Positions 1 through 8,590 of a stretch of DNA of 64,000 nt are shown here, in pieces (positions within the stretch are counted from its first letter, which is position 1; every line of letters starts with the position of its first letter). The stretch is from Microbacterium thalassium (GTDB taxonomy: Bacteria; Actinomycetota; Actinomycetes; Actinomycetales; Microbacteriaceae), in assembly GCF_014208045.1 (NCBI RefSeq), contig NZ_JACHML010000001.1, positions 3,632,013-3,696,012 on the forward strand, given 5' to 3'. The translations under genes and the position numbers were made by a program. The notes beneath the pieces are model-generated. The model had not been told where the DNA came from and made no database searches. It worked only from the letters and a program-made list of their open reading frames with translations.

Positions 1-36
1 TCGGCGCGGGAGTGAGAGCCCCGACCGGGGCCGGGC

Positions 37-870
37 CTACATCTCCTCGTGCGTGAGCGGGTCGGCGCCCCACAGGCGGCCGCGCTCGAGGCGCGAGATC
101 GCCGTGATGTGGTCGTGGGTGAGCGAGAAGTCGAACACGTCGGCGTTCTCGCGCTGGCGGTCGGGGTCGGCCGACTTCGGGATCGGCGTGGTGCCGAGCT
201 CCACGTGCCAGCGGAGCACCAGCTGGGTCGGCGTCACCCCGTAGGTCTCGGCGAGGTCGGCGATGAGCGGCTCGTTCAGCAGCTCGCTGCGGCGTGCGAG
301 CGGGCTCCAGCTCTCGGTGCGGATGCCGTGGGCGGCGTGGAAGGCGCGCAGCGCCGCCTGCGGGAAGTACGGATGCAGCTCGACCTGGTTGACCGCCGGC
401 ACGACGCCCGTCTCGCCTTCGAGTCGCGTGATCATGTCCTCGGTGAAGTTCGACACGCCGATCGACCGGACGAGGCCCTGGTCGCGCGCCTCGATCATGC
501 CGCGCCACGTGTCGACCCACTTGCCGACGCTCGGGTTCGGCCAGTGGATGAGCTGAAGGTCGATGCGGTCCAGGCCCAGCCGCTCGAGCGAGCCGCGGAT
601 GCTGGTGATCGCCTCGTCGTAGCCGTGTTCGCGACCGGGGATCTTCGAGGTCACCAGCAGCTCGTCGCGGTCGATGCCGCTGCGGCGGACCGCCTCGCCG
701 ACCTCGGTCTCGTTCTGGTAGTTCACAGCGGTGTCGAGGAGCCGGTAGCCCGAGTCGATCGCGGCGACGATGGCGGCGACGCCCTCGTCGCCGCGGAGGT
801 TGTAGGTGCCGAGCCCGAGCTCGGGGAAGCGGATGCCGTCGTTGAGGGTCACGGTGGGGATCGTCAGCAT
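37..870 (-). CDS. Aldo/keto reductase, 2,5-diketo-D-gluconate reductase type
   Basis: Predicted cytosolic NADPH-dependent carbonyl reductase of 277 aa. The AKR tetrad is recognisable: Asp and Tyr in DTAVNYQNE, Lys in LLVTSKIPG and His in LQLIHWPNP. Also present are the barrel motif IGVSNF and the C-terminal NADPH-binding stretch TPIPKSADPDRQREN. I chose the ATG at 870, giving MLTIPTVTLND, because it has a GGATGGAG-type ribosome site and the family starts there; the frame stays open 33 codons upstream but that part is unlike the family. The substrate cannot be read from sequence. Confidence 0.93.
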   Translation of the reverse strand: MLTIPTVTLNDGIRFPELGLGTYNLRGDEGVAAIVAAIDSGYRLLDTAVNYQNETEVGEAVRRSGIDRDELLVTSKIPGREHGYDEAITSIRGSLERLGLDRIDLQLIHWPNPSVGKWVDTWRGMIEARDQGLVRSIGVSNFTEDMITRLEGETGVVPAVNQVELHPYFPQAALRAFHAAHGIRTESWSPLARRSELLNEPLIADLAETYGVTPTQLVLRWHVELGTTPIPKSADPDRQRENADVFDFSLTHDHITAISRLERGRLWGADPLTHEEM

Positions 871-993
871 GTCTCCATCCTGGCCCTGCCGCCTCCCCTG
901 CGGGGCGGGATTGCGCGAGCGACGGCATCCCGCTACCGATCTCCCTCGTCGCCGCGTGCGGCCTCCCACGAGCCGACCCGGTGCGCGCCGCCC

Positions 994-2250
994 CTACGGG
1001 TCGACCGGGCGCTGCGCCTCGCCGCGGTGGGCCAGGACGTCGCGGTGGCCGTCGAGCCAGTGCGCGTATCGAGCCGTCAGCCACGGGGCCGACAGCCCGT
1101 GCGCGATGATGCTGAGGACGACGACGACGGTCGCGGCGTCCGTGATCAGGGGCGCCTCGGCGAGCCCCGATTCGTCGACGATCGTCAACGCGAACACGAT
1201 GGTCGCGAGCCCCCGTGGACCGAACCAGCCGGCGAACAGGGTGGTGGGCGCCGACGCGCCGCTTCCCAGCAGCGACAAGGCGACCGGCAGCATCCGCACG
1301 ACCGTGAGGCTGAGCACGGCGTAGAGCGCGATCCAGACGTCGAGGTCGGCGAGCGCCGGGCCCACCATGACCGCGCCGAACAGCAGGAAGGTCGCGGCGC
1401 TGAGCATCGTGCCGACGCGCTCGTCGAGGTGGATCCATGTCACCGCGCGAGGCCCGACGCCGCGGCCGTAGACGATGCCGGCGACGAAGGCCGCGATGAA
1501 CCCGCTGCCACCCAGCTCGTTCGTCGCGGAGTAGGTGAGCAGTGCTGCGGCGACCGCGACGATCATCGCCCAGTCGTCGCTCATCCACCCACGGCGGTCG
1601 GCGAGGCGGACGATCCCCACCACCGCGAGGCCGAGGACCACGCCCACGGCGAGCGCGATCGAGAGCTCCCGCACGAGATCGAGCAGGATCTGGCCCTCGA
1701 ACGCCGGAGCCTCCTCGACCTCGGCGAACGCGACCGCCGTGACGAGGATCGGCACGCAGATGCCGTCGTTGAGCCCGCTCTCGGCGTTGAGCCCCTGGCG
1801 CAGCATCGTGGGCAGGCGCTTGTCCGACACCACCGTCTGCCCGAGCGCCGCATCGGTCGGCGCGAGCATGACCGCGAGGGCGAGGGCGGCGAACACCGAC
1901 AGTTCGGGGAACAGCGGCATCGCGAGCAGCGCCCCGAGCAGGATCGTCAGCGGCAGCGCGATCAGCAGCAGGCGCGCCGGGAGGGAGGTCTGCCGCATGA
2001 GGCGGCGGGAGTCGATGGAGGCGGCGTCCGAGAACAGCACGAGGGTGAGCGACAGTTCGGCGATGACCCGCAGACCGGCCGACCCGATCGACGGCTCCCA
2101 CACGCCGAGCGCCGTTGTCCCCAGCAGCAGCCCCACGCCGGTGAACACCATGGCGGGCGTGATCGGCGTTCCCGCGAGGCGCTTGGAGAACGGCGCGAAC
2201 GCGATCAGCGCCCCCAGGATGATGACGAGTCCCCAGCCCTCCACGTTCAC
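994..2250 (-). CDS. Cation:proton antiporter, NhaP/CPA1 type
   Basis: Integral membrane Na+(K+)/H+ exchanger of about 418 aa with roughly 12 hydrophobic segments. Family motifs are visible: LAPTDAALG, then NAESGLNDGICVPI, where the Asp of the ND pair is the transport acid in CPA1 proteins, and FAGWFGPRGLATIVFAL near the C-terminus. The first hydrophobic helix begins at VNVEGWGLVIILGALIAF, so I place a GTG start at 2250. The open frame continues 61 codons upstream as a basic low-complexity stretch. No clear ribosome site precedes 2250, so the start is uncertain. Confidence 0.85.
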   Translation of the reverse strand: MNVEGWGLVIILGALIAFAPFSKRLAGTPITPAMVFTGVGLLLGTTALGVWEPSIGSAGLRVIAELSLTLVLFSDAASIDSRRLMRQTSLPARLLLIALPLTILLGALLAMPLFPELSVFAALALAVMLAPTDAALGQTVVSDKRLPTMLRQGLNAESGLNDGICVPILVTAVAFAEVEEAPAFEGQILLDLVRELSIALAVGVVLGLAVVGIVRLADRRGWMSDDWAMIVAVAAALLTYSATNELGGSGFIAAFVAGIVYGRGVGPRAVTWIHLDERVGTMLSAATFLLFGAVMVGPALADLDVWIALYAVLSLTVVRMLPVALSLLGSGASAPTTLFAGWFGPRGLATIVFALTIVDESGLAEAPLITDAATVVVVLSIIAHGLSAPWLTARYAHWLDGHRDVLAHRGEAQRPVDP

Positions 2251-2347
2251 TGTTGTATTCCAGTGCGGCGGGTGTGCGCCACCCGCGAGCGCTGATCGGT
2301 CGTCATCGCCCGCGCTCGGTCCTCGGCTGCGGCGGGGTGGGAGCAGG

Positions 2348-2968
2348 TCAGGTCGTGCGGCGCAGCGCGCCCGGCTCGGCCTCGACGAGTGCTTCGGCGG
2401 CGCGCGCGACGCGGCCCGCGAAAGCCGACGCATCCGCTCCCCGCGCCAGCGACTGGGCGTTGATGCCGTCGATCATGCCGAGCAGCTGCCATGCCACCTC
2501 GCCGGGCTCGCGCGTCGCGAACGCGCCCGTCCGGCATCCGTCGGCGATGAGGTCCTGGACGAGGTCCTGCCAGCGGGCCATCTCGGCGCGGACGGTCTCG
2601 GCGAGCACGGGGCTCCGGCGCGCCATCGCCCAGCCCTCGACCCACACGACGGTGAGGTCGTCCCGGTCGCCGGCGACGAGGGTGTCGATGAGCAGGCGCA
2701 GGCGCGCGGCGGGATCGGACTCCCCCGCGAGCGTCGCCGCGACCTCGCGCAGCTCGACGTCGACGAGGTCGCGGTAGACCTGGGCGACCAGGTCCTCCAT
2801 GGGCTGATAGTGCGCGACGAGCCCCGTCGCGACGCCCGCGCGCTGTGCGACGGCCCGCTGCGTGAGGGCGCCCAGCCCCGCTTCGCGGGCGAGGCCGGTG
2901 GCCGCCGCGACGATCTCGGCGGACCGTTCGTGCGGCGTCTTGCGGGTGCGCGCCCGAGTGGTTGACAT
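2348..2968 (-). CDS. TetR-family transcriptional regulator
   Basis: DNA-binding repressor of 206 aa. The N-terminal HTH runs about residues 12-58 (ERSAEIVAAATGLAREAG, then LTQRAVAQRAGVATGLVAHY), followed by an all-helical ligand domain. The ATG at 2968 has a strong GGAGGGG site. It is transcribed divergently from the agmatine deiminase gene, with 78 bases between the start codons and a palindrome in that gap. Control of agmatine/amidase functions is inferred from position; the ligand is unknown. Confidence 0.9.
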   Translation of the reverse strand: MSTTRARTRKTPHERSAEIVAAATGLAREAGLGALTQRAVAQRAGVATGLVAHYQPMEDLVAQVYRDLVDVELREVAATLAGESDPAARLRLLIDTLVAGDRDDLTVVWVEGWAMARRSPVLAETVRAEMARWQDLVQDLIADGCRTGAFATREPGEVAWQLLGMIDGINAQSLARGADASAFAGRVARAAEALVEAEPGALRRTT

Positions 2969-2998
2969 CGATCCCCTCCGGTCACTACCGTAGTCGTT

Positions 2999-3016
2999 AT
3001 TGATCGCATGATCAAT
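2999..3016. promoter_or_regulatory. Palindromic operator candidate for the adjacent TetR regulator
   Basis: ATTGATCGCATGATCAAT has perfect 7-base arms (ATTGATC/GATCAAT) around GCAT in an otherwise GC-rich region between the divergent TetR and aguA genes. On the minus strand it overlaps a plausible promoter for the TetR gene: TTGATC, a 17-base spacer, then TACGGT. That placement would allow autorepression and simultaneous control of aguA. Confidence 0.65.
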
Positions 3017-3046
3017 AGACCTCGAACCCCGTGACCGGAGCTCCCG

Positions 3047-4075
3047 ATGACCTGGATGATGCCGCCCGAGTGGGCGCCGCACGACCGCCTGTGGATGGCC
3101 TTCCCCCGCGTGGGGCAGACCCTCGGCGACGATCCCGCCTCCGCCGACGAGGCCCGCGACACGTGGGCCGCCGTCGCCAACGCCGCCGTCGGGTTCGAGC
3201 CGGTCACGATGGTCGTCGACCCCTCCGCGGTCGGGGAGGCCCGCGCGCGCCTGTCCTCCGAGGTCGAGCTCGTCGAGGCGCCGCTGGACGACTTCTGGAT
3301 GCGCGACATCGGCCCGACGTTCGTGATCGACGAGGCGGGCGGCCTCGGGGCGGTCGACTGGACCTTCAACGGCTGGGGCGCGAACGCGTGGGCGACCTGG
3401 ACGCGCGACGACCGCATCGCGTCGTTCGTCGGCGAGCGGGCCGGTGCGCGCCACCTGGTGTCGGCGCTCGTGAACGAGGGCGGCGGCATCCACGTCGACG
3501 GCGAGGGCACGGTGCTGGTGACCGAGACGGTGCAGCTCGATCCGCGTCGCAACCCGTACGCGACGAAGGAGCGCGTCGAGCAGGAGCTCGAGCGCACGAT
3601 CGGCGCGACGCACGCGATCTGGCTGCCGAAGGGCCTGTGGCGCGACTACGCCGGCTGGGGCACGCGCGGACACGTCGACATGGTCGCGACGTTCGCGAAG
3701 CCCGGCACCGTCCTGCTGCACTGGCAGGACGACCCCGCCCACCCCGACTACGCCGTGTCGCGCGAGCTCCGCTCCGTGCTGGAGAACGCCACGGATGCCG
3801 CCGGCCGCTCGCTCGAGATCATCGAGCTGCCGGCCCCGGCCGCGCTTCGCGATGAGGAGAACTTCGTCGACTACAGCTACGTCAACCACGTCGTGGTCAA
3901 CGACGGCGTCATCGCGTGCGGCTACGGCGAGCTCGAGGCCGACGAGCGCGCCGCAGCGATCCTGCGCGAGGCCTACGGGCGCGACGTCGTGACGATCGAC
4001 GCCCGCCCGATCCTCGCGCGGGGCGGCGGCATCCACTGCATCACGCAGCAGCAGCCGACGGCGGGCGCGCGATGA
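3047..4075 (+). CDS. aguA: Agmatine deiminase / peptidylarginine deiminase family
   Basis: Cytosolic guanidino hydrolase of 342 aa, expected to convert agmatine to N-carbamoylputrescine and ammonia. Signature blocks of PF04371 are present: WMRDIGPTF near residue 84, the His-containing NEGGGIHVDGEGT, and the C-terminal GGGIHCITQQQP carrying the catalytic Cys (about residue 331). The ATG at 3047 follows a GGAG site. A following amidase gene suggests a short polyamine or guanidine degradation unit. Substrate preference within the family is inferred. Confidence 0.9.
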   Translation: MTWMMPPEWAPHDRLWMAFPRVGQTLGDDPASADEARDTWAAVANAAVGFEPVTMVVDPSAVGEARARLSSEVELVEAPLDDFWMRDIGPTFVIDEAGGLGAVDWTFNGWGANAWATWTRDDRIASFVGERAGARHLVSALVNEGGGIHVDGEGTVLVTETVQLDPRRNPYATKERVEQELERTIGATHAIWLPKGLWRDYAGWGTRGHVDMVATFAKPGTVLLHWQDDPAHPDYAVSRELRSVLENATDAAGRSLEIIELPAPAALRDEENFVDYSYVNHVVVNDGVIACGYGELEADERAAAILREAYGRDVVTIDARPILARGGGIHCITQQQPTAGAR

Positions 4076-4116
4076 GCGGCGGCTTCCGCGTCCCGCCGGC
4101 GCGCCGCACCGGTACC

Positions 4117-4193
4117 GAACGGCGGGGATCCTGCGCGACACGCGGGGTTCCGGCATCCGTCACCCGGCGTGTCCGGCACGATCCCCGCCGTTC
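4117..4193. repeat. Intergenic REP-like long palindrome, copy 1
   Basis: GAACGGCGGGGATC (4117-4130) pairs perfectly with GATCCCCGCCGTTC (4180-4193). Inside are partly paired arms including ACACGC and GCGTGT. A related element lies at 5984-6056, on the other side of the amidase gene. It could terminate or stabilise the aguA transcript, or be a repeated extragenic element. Confidence 0.7.
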
Positions 4194-4235
4194 CGTGCGT
4201 GGGACGACGGATGCGTCGACCGAGGCGGTCGCCCG

Positions 4236-5948
4236 ATGAGCGCGCGCTTCTCCGTCGTCGAGGCGACCATCGCCGACCTGCGGGCGGCGCTCGAGTCGGG
4301 CGCGGTCACGAGCGTGGGGCTCGTCGAGGCGTACCTCGCCCGCATCGACGCGTACGACGCGCCCGGCACCGGGACGGCGCTGAACGCCGTCGTCGTGCGC
4401 AACCCCGAGGCCCTCGCCGAGGCCGCGGCCTCCGACGCCCGCCGTGCCGCGGGCGAGGCGCTCGGCCCGCTCGACGGCATTCCGTACACGGCGAAGGACT
4501 CGTACATGGCCGAGGGGCTCACGGTCGCCTCGGGCTCCCCCGCTTTCGCCGATCTCGTCGCCCAGCACGATGCCTTCTCGATCTCGCGGCTGCGCGCGGC
4601 TGGCTGCATCCTGCTCGGACTCACGAACATGCCACCCATGGCCAACGGAGGTATGCAGCGCGGGGTATACGGCCGCGCCGAGAGCCCCTACAACGCCGGC
4701 TACCTGACGTCGGCGTTCGGATCGGGCTCGTCCAACGGCTCGGGCACGGCGACGGCATCGTCGTTCGCGGCCTTCGGGCTCGGCGAGGAGACCTGGTCCA
4801 GCGGGCGCGCCCCCGCGTCGTGCAACGCCCTGTGCGCGTACACGCCCTCGCGCGGCGTCATCTCGGTGCGCGGCAACTGGCCGCTCGTCCCGACGATGGA
4901 CGTCGTCGTGCCGCACACGCGCACGATGGCCGACATGCTCGAGATCCTCGACGTCATGGTCGCCGACGATCCCGAGACGCGCGGCGACTTCTGGCGCGCG
5001 CAGCCGTGGATCGAGCTTCCCCCGGCGTCGGCGATGCGCGACCAGCCCTTCGCGGCGCTCGCGGATGCAGCATCCGGTTCTCTGCGCGGCAAGCGCTTCG
5101 GCATTCCGCGCATGTACATCAACGCCGATGCGGATGCCGGCACCGGCACGACCATCGGCGGCTCGACCGGCGAGCGCATCGTCACGCGTGAGTCCGTGAT
5201 CGAACTGTGGCAGGCGGCGCGCCGCGACCTCGAGGTCGCGGGCGCCGAGGTGGTCGAGGTCGACTTCCCCGTCGTGACGAACTACGAGGGCGATCGGGCC
5301 GGGGCTCCCACCCTCATGACCCGCGGACTCGTGAGCCCGGAGTTCCTGCACTCCGAGATCGTGGACCTGTCGGCGTGGGCGTGGGACGACTTCCTGCGGG
5401 CCAACGGCGACCCGCACCTCGACCGGCTGGACGGCGTGGACGGCGCGACGATCTTCCCGCAGCCCGAGGGCGCGCTGCCCGACCGCTACACCGGCTTCGA
5501 CGACGACATCGTGACCTACCCGGCGCAGGTGCGCGAGCATCCGTACGGCTCGTTCGCCGATATCCCGCACCTCGAGGAGGGACTGCGCGGGCTCGAACAG
5601 ACGCGACGCCTCGACCTCGAGGAGTGGATGGGCGAGCTCGGCCTGGATGCGGTGGTGTTCCCGGCGATGGCCGATGTGGGCCCGGCGGATGCCGACGTGA
5701 ACGAGGCGTCCGCCGACACGGCGTGGGCCAATGGCGTGTGGGTCGCGAACGGCAACCTCGCGATCCGGCATCTGGGGATCCCCACGGTGACGGTGCCGAT
5801 GGGCACGATGGCCGACATCGGGATGCCCGTCGGGCTGACCTTCGCCGGTCCCGCCTACGCCGACCGCGACCTGCTCACGTGGGCCCTGGCGTTCGAGGCG
5901 CTGAGCCCGCGGCGCACGGTCCCGCCCCGCACGCCCGAACTCCCCTGA
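4236..5948 (+). CDS. Amidase-signature family hydrolase
   Basis: A 570-aa amide-bond hydrolase of the Ser-cisSer-Lys family. The catalytic Lys is in DGIPYTAKDSY (about K87). The Ser-rich loop is SGSSNGSGTATASS (about 163-176) and the nucleophile region is GEETWSSGRAPAS (about S189). The usual GGSSGG and TGGS are changed to SGSSNG and TWSS, a divergent subgroup. It starts 160 bases after aguA on the same strand. Possible roles are hydrolysis of an amide linked to agmatine breakdown or an unrelated amide; the substrate is not evident. Confidence 0.88.
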   Translation: MSARFSVVEATIADLRAALESGAVTSVGLVEAYLARIDAYDAPGTGTALNAVVVRNPEALAEAAASDARRAAGEALGPLDGIPYTAKDSYMAEGLTVASGSPAFADLVAQHDAFSISRLRAAGCILLGLTNMPPMANGGMQRGVYGRAESPYNAGYLTSAFGSGSSNGSGTATASSFAAFGLGEETWSSGRAPASCNALCAYTPSRGVISVRGNWPLVPTMDVVVPHTRTMADMLEILDVMVADDPETRGDFWRAQPWIELPPASAMRDQPFAALADAASGSLRGKRFGIPRMYINADADAGTGTTIGGSTGERIVTRESVIELWQAARRDLEVAGAEVVEVDFPVVTNYEGDRAGAPTLMTRGLVSPEFLHSEIVDLSAWAWDDFLRANGDPHLDRLDGVDGATIFPQPEGALPDRYTGFDDDIVTYPAQVREHPYGSFADIPHLEEGLRGLEQTRRLDLEEWMGELGLDAVVFPAMADVGPADADVNEASADTAWANGVWVANGNLAIRHLGIPTVTVPMGTMADIGMPVGLTFAGPAYADRDLLTWALAFEALSPRRTVPPRTPELP

Positions 5949-5983
5949 GCCGACGGGTCCGCGGCGCCGGGACCCCGTTCGAA

Positions 5984-6056
5984 ACGGCGGGGATCCCGCG
6001 CGACACGCCGCGCGCCCGTCCGTCCGCGACGGCGTGTCGCCGTGCAGACCCGCCGT
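5984..6056. repeat. Intergenic REP-like long palindrome, copy 2
   Basis: Outer arms ACGGCGGG (5984-5991) and CCCGCCGT (6049-6056), inner arms CGACACGCCG (6001-6010) and CGGCGTGTCG (6030-6039). The left half, including ACGGCGGGGATC and GCGCGACACGC, matches copy 1 at 4117. It lies between the convergent amidase and SulP genes, so it may also act as a bidirectional terminator. Confidence 0.72.
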
Positions 6057-6093
6057 TCGGCACCGGGACGCGGCACTCGCCCGGGCCCCTGCG

Positions 6094-7611
6094 TCAGTGG
6101 CCGCCGCCGAGGTTGCCCGAGAGGCGGCCGTGGAAGTCGATCGTGGCCTCGTTCATGCCCTGGATGTCGACGCTCTTGCCGCGGTGCTCGTACTTGGTGA
6201 CGATCGCGTCGAGCGCCGCGACGGTCGACGCGTCCCAGATGTGCGAGTTCGACATGTCGATCACGATCGTGTCGGGGTCGTGCGAGTACTCGAACTGGGT
6301 CGTGAGGTCGTTGCTCGAGGCGAAGAACAGCTCGCCGTTCACCGTGTAGTGCGCCGTCTCGCCGTCCTTCGAGATCTCGCGCTTGACCGACGTGAAGTGG
6401 GCGACGCGGCGCGCGAACAGCACCATCGCGGTCAGGACGCCGAGCACGACGCCGATCGCGAGGTTGTGCGTCCACACGGTCGCGATGACGGTGACGAGCA
6501 TGACGCTGGTCTCGCTCCACGGCATCCGCTTGAGGGTGGAGGGGCGGATGCTGTGCCAGTCGAACGTCGCGACCGAGACCATGATCATGACGGCCACGAG
6601 GGCGGCCATGGGGATGATCGCGACGATGTCGCCGAGCACGACCACGAGGATCAGCAGGAACACGCCGGCGAGGAACGTCGAGATGCGCGTGCGCGCTCCC
6701 GACACCTTCACGTTGATCATGGTCTGGCCGATCATGGCGCAGCCGCCCATGCCGCCGAACGCACCCGACAGGACGTTCGCGACGCCCTGACCCCAGGCCT
6801 CGCGCGACTTGCGCGAGTGGGTGTCGGTGATGTCGTCGACGAGCTTCGCGGTCAGGAGCGACTCGATGAGGCCGACGAGGGCGACCCCGAGGGCGAACGG
6901 CGCGATGATGCCGAGCGTCTCGAGCGTGAACGGGATGTTCGGGATGAACAGCTCCGGCAGGCTCTCGGGGAGGGCCCCCTGGTCGCCGACCGTCGGCACC
7001 GACAGGCCGAAGACGACCGCGGCGGCGGTGACCAGCACGATCGACACCAGTGGCGCCGGGACGATCTTGGTCAGGCGCGGCAGGAAGACGATGATGACCA
7101 GACCCACGGCGACCATCGGGTACACCAGCCACGGCACGTCGATCAGCTGCGGCAGCTGCGACATGAAGATGAGGATCGCCAGAGCGTTGACGAAGCCGAC
7201 CATGACGCTGCGCGGGATGAAGCGCATGAGCTTGGCGACGCCGAGCGCGGCCAGCACGATCTGCAGGATGCCGCCGAGGATCACCGTCGCGATGAGGTAG
7301 TCCATGCCGTATTCGCGTGCGACCGGCGCGACCACGAGGGCGATGGCGCCCGTGGCGGCGGTGATCATGGCGGGGCGTCCGCCGACGAACGCGATCGCCA
7401 CGGCCATCACGAACGACGAGAACAGGCCCACACGCGGGTCGACGCCCGCGATGATCGAGAACGCGATCGCCTCGGGGATGAGGGCGAGCGCGACGACGAG
7501 GCCGGCGAGCACCTCGCGCGTGAGGATGCGGGGGCTCCGCAGCGCCTGGAGCACCGTGGGCTCGATGCGGTAGCGGGCGGCGGGGTCCTGGGTGGGGACG
7601 ACGGCGGTCAT
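6094..7611 (-). CDS. SulP-family anion transporter with STAS domain
   Basis: Inner-membrane anion permease of 505 aa. The N-terminal half has the SulP segment GLVVALALIPEAIAFSIIAG with many helices; the C-terminus (about 400-505) is a STAS domain (IVIDMSNSHIWDASTVAALD). Sulfate, bicarbonate or other anions are possible substrates. The ATG at 7611 follows GGAG; the longer open frame to 7674 lacks family similarity. The 5' leader contains two perfect hairpins. Confidence 0.92.
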   Translation of the reverse strand: MTAVVPTQDPAARYRIEPTVLQALRSPRILTREVLAGLVVALALIPEAIAFSIIAGVDPRVGLFSSFVMAVAIAFVGGRPAMITAATGAIALVVAPVAREYGMDYLIATVILGGILQIVLAALGVAKLMRFIPRSVMVGFVNALAILIFMSQLPQLIDVPWLVYPMVAVGLVIIVFLPRLTKIVPAPLVSIVLVTAAAVVFGLSVPTVGDQGALPESLPELFIPNIPFTLETLGIIAPFALGVALVGLIESLLTAKLVDDITDTHSRKSREAWGQGVANVLSGAFGGMGGCAMIGQTMINVKVSGARTRISTFLAGVFLLILVVVLGDIVAIIPMAALVAVMIMVSVATFDWHSIRPSTLKRMPWSETSVMLVTVIATVWTHNLAIGVVLGVLTAMVLFARRVAHFTSVKREISKDGETAHYTVNGELFFASSNDLTTQFEYSHDPDTIVIDMSNSHIWDASTVAALDAIVTKYEHRGKSVDIQGMNEATIDFHGRLSGNLGGGH

Positions 7612-7633
7612 GCAGCACTCCGGGGTCTCGGGT

Positions 7634-7672
7634 CCGCCCGGGATCGGGCGGGCTCCGCGCGCACCGGTGCGC
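7634..7672 (-). other. Leader hairpins upstream of SulP gene
   Basis: CCGCCCG-GGAT-CGGGCGG (7634-7651) and the palindrome GCGCACCGGTGCGC (7659-7672) sit 23 to 61 bases upstream of the SulP start. They would fold in the leader RNA if transcription begins beyond them. No known riboswitch is recognised. Confidence 0.35.
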
Positions 7673-7783
7673 ACGAAGTCGGGGCTTCGGTCTGGTGTGG
7701 GGTGTGGCGGCCGAGAGGCCGTGCCGGTCAGTCTACCGGGCGCGAAAAGCCTGATCGGATGGCCGAACCACTAGGGTGGCGGC

Positions 7784-8572
7784 GTGAACCCCATCCGGCG
7801 CCTGCTGTGGTGGGCCGCCGACTACCTGTACGCCGGGCGGCATCAGCTGGCGGTGCTCTCCCTGCCGTGGACGGTGGGCCTGCCGCGTCCGACGCCCCCG
7901 GCGTGGCGGACCGGCGACCCCGGACTGCCCGAGATCGTGCTGCTGCCGGGCGTGTACGAGCACTGGACGTTCCTGCGCCCGCTCGGCAGCGCCATCGCCG
8001 ACGCCGGGTACCGCGTGCGCGTGATCCACGGCCTCGGCATGAACCGGCGGAGCGTCCCCGACACCGCCGCGCGGCTCACGCGCGCCCTCGCGAAGGATCC
8101 GGTGCCGCCGGCGGGCCGCGTGCTCGTCGCGCACAGCAAGGGCGGTCTCATCGGCAAGCGGGCGCTCCTGGACGCGGATGCCGCGGCGGCGGCCCTGCCC
8201 GCGGAGACCGGGCGCGGGCGTCGGGGGGCCGCGCCGGCGGACCTCGGACTGCGCGGTCTCGTCGCGGTGGCGACGCCGTTCGCCGGCTCGTGGATGGCGC
8301 GCCTGCTGCCGCTGGATCCCAGCATCCGCGAGTTCCGCCCCGACGACGCCACGATCCGCACACTCGGTGTCGAGCTGGCCGTCAACGCCCGCATCGTCTC
8401 GGTGTTCGGCCCCTACGACCCGCACATCCCCGAAGGCAGCCGCCTCGAGGGCGCGATGAACATCGAGGTGCCCTCGCCGGGGCACTTCCGCCTGCTCGGG
8501 TCGGCGAGCACGCACCGCGCCGTCATCGACGGCATCCGGCATGTGTCGGACCCGGGAATAGATACCCCCTAG
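7784..8572 (+). CDS. Alpha/beta hydrolase (lipase-like)
   Basis: A 262-aa predicted serine hydrolase. The nucleophile elbow is VAHSKGG with Ser about 118, and an oxyanion-type loop is seen at VLLPGVYEHW. A C-terminal PSPGHF segment may supply the His. No signal peptide is obvious, although the start MNPIRRLLWWAADYLY is hydrophobic. The start is GTG at 7784. The 3' end overlaps the CsoR-type operator of the next gene, so its last codons are under dual constraint. The substrate is unknown. Confidence 0.82.
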   Translation: MNPIRRLLWWAADYLYAGRHQLAVLSLPWTVGLPRPTPPAWRTGDPGLPEIVLLPGVYEHWTFLRPLGSAIADAGYRVRVIHGLGMNRRSVPDTAARLTRALAKDPVPPAGRVLVAHSKGGLIGKRALLDADAAAAALPAETGRGRRGAAPADLGLRGLVAVATPFAGSWMARLLPLDPSIREFRPDDATIRTLGVELAVNARIVSVFGPYDPHIPEGSRLEGAMNIEVPSPGHFRLLGSASTHRAVIDGIRHVSDPGIDTP

Positions 8573-8578
8573 GGGTAT
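8562..8578 (+). promoter_or_regulatory. CsoR-type copper operator overlapping -10 of copB
   Basis: ATACCCCCTAGGGGTAT fits the ATACCC...GGGTAT class bound by CsoR repressors. It includes the hydrolase stop codon (8570-8572), and its right arm runs into a -10-like TATGTT (8576-8581). The copB ATG is at 8591. Copper-responsive control is inferred from motif and gene function; no csoR gene is in the window. Confidence 0.75.
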
Positions 8579-8590
8579 GTTCGAGTCACC

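Noticed and set aside
49..2295. A 748-codon plus-strand open frame across the reductase and antiporter genes.
   Set aside because: It is the antisense shadow of two well-supported minus-strand genes. Its product is Arg/Asp/Glu/Val low-complexity without family motifs, as expected in high-GC DNA.
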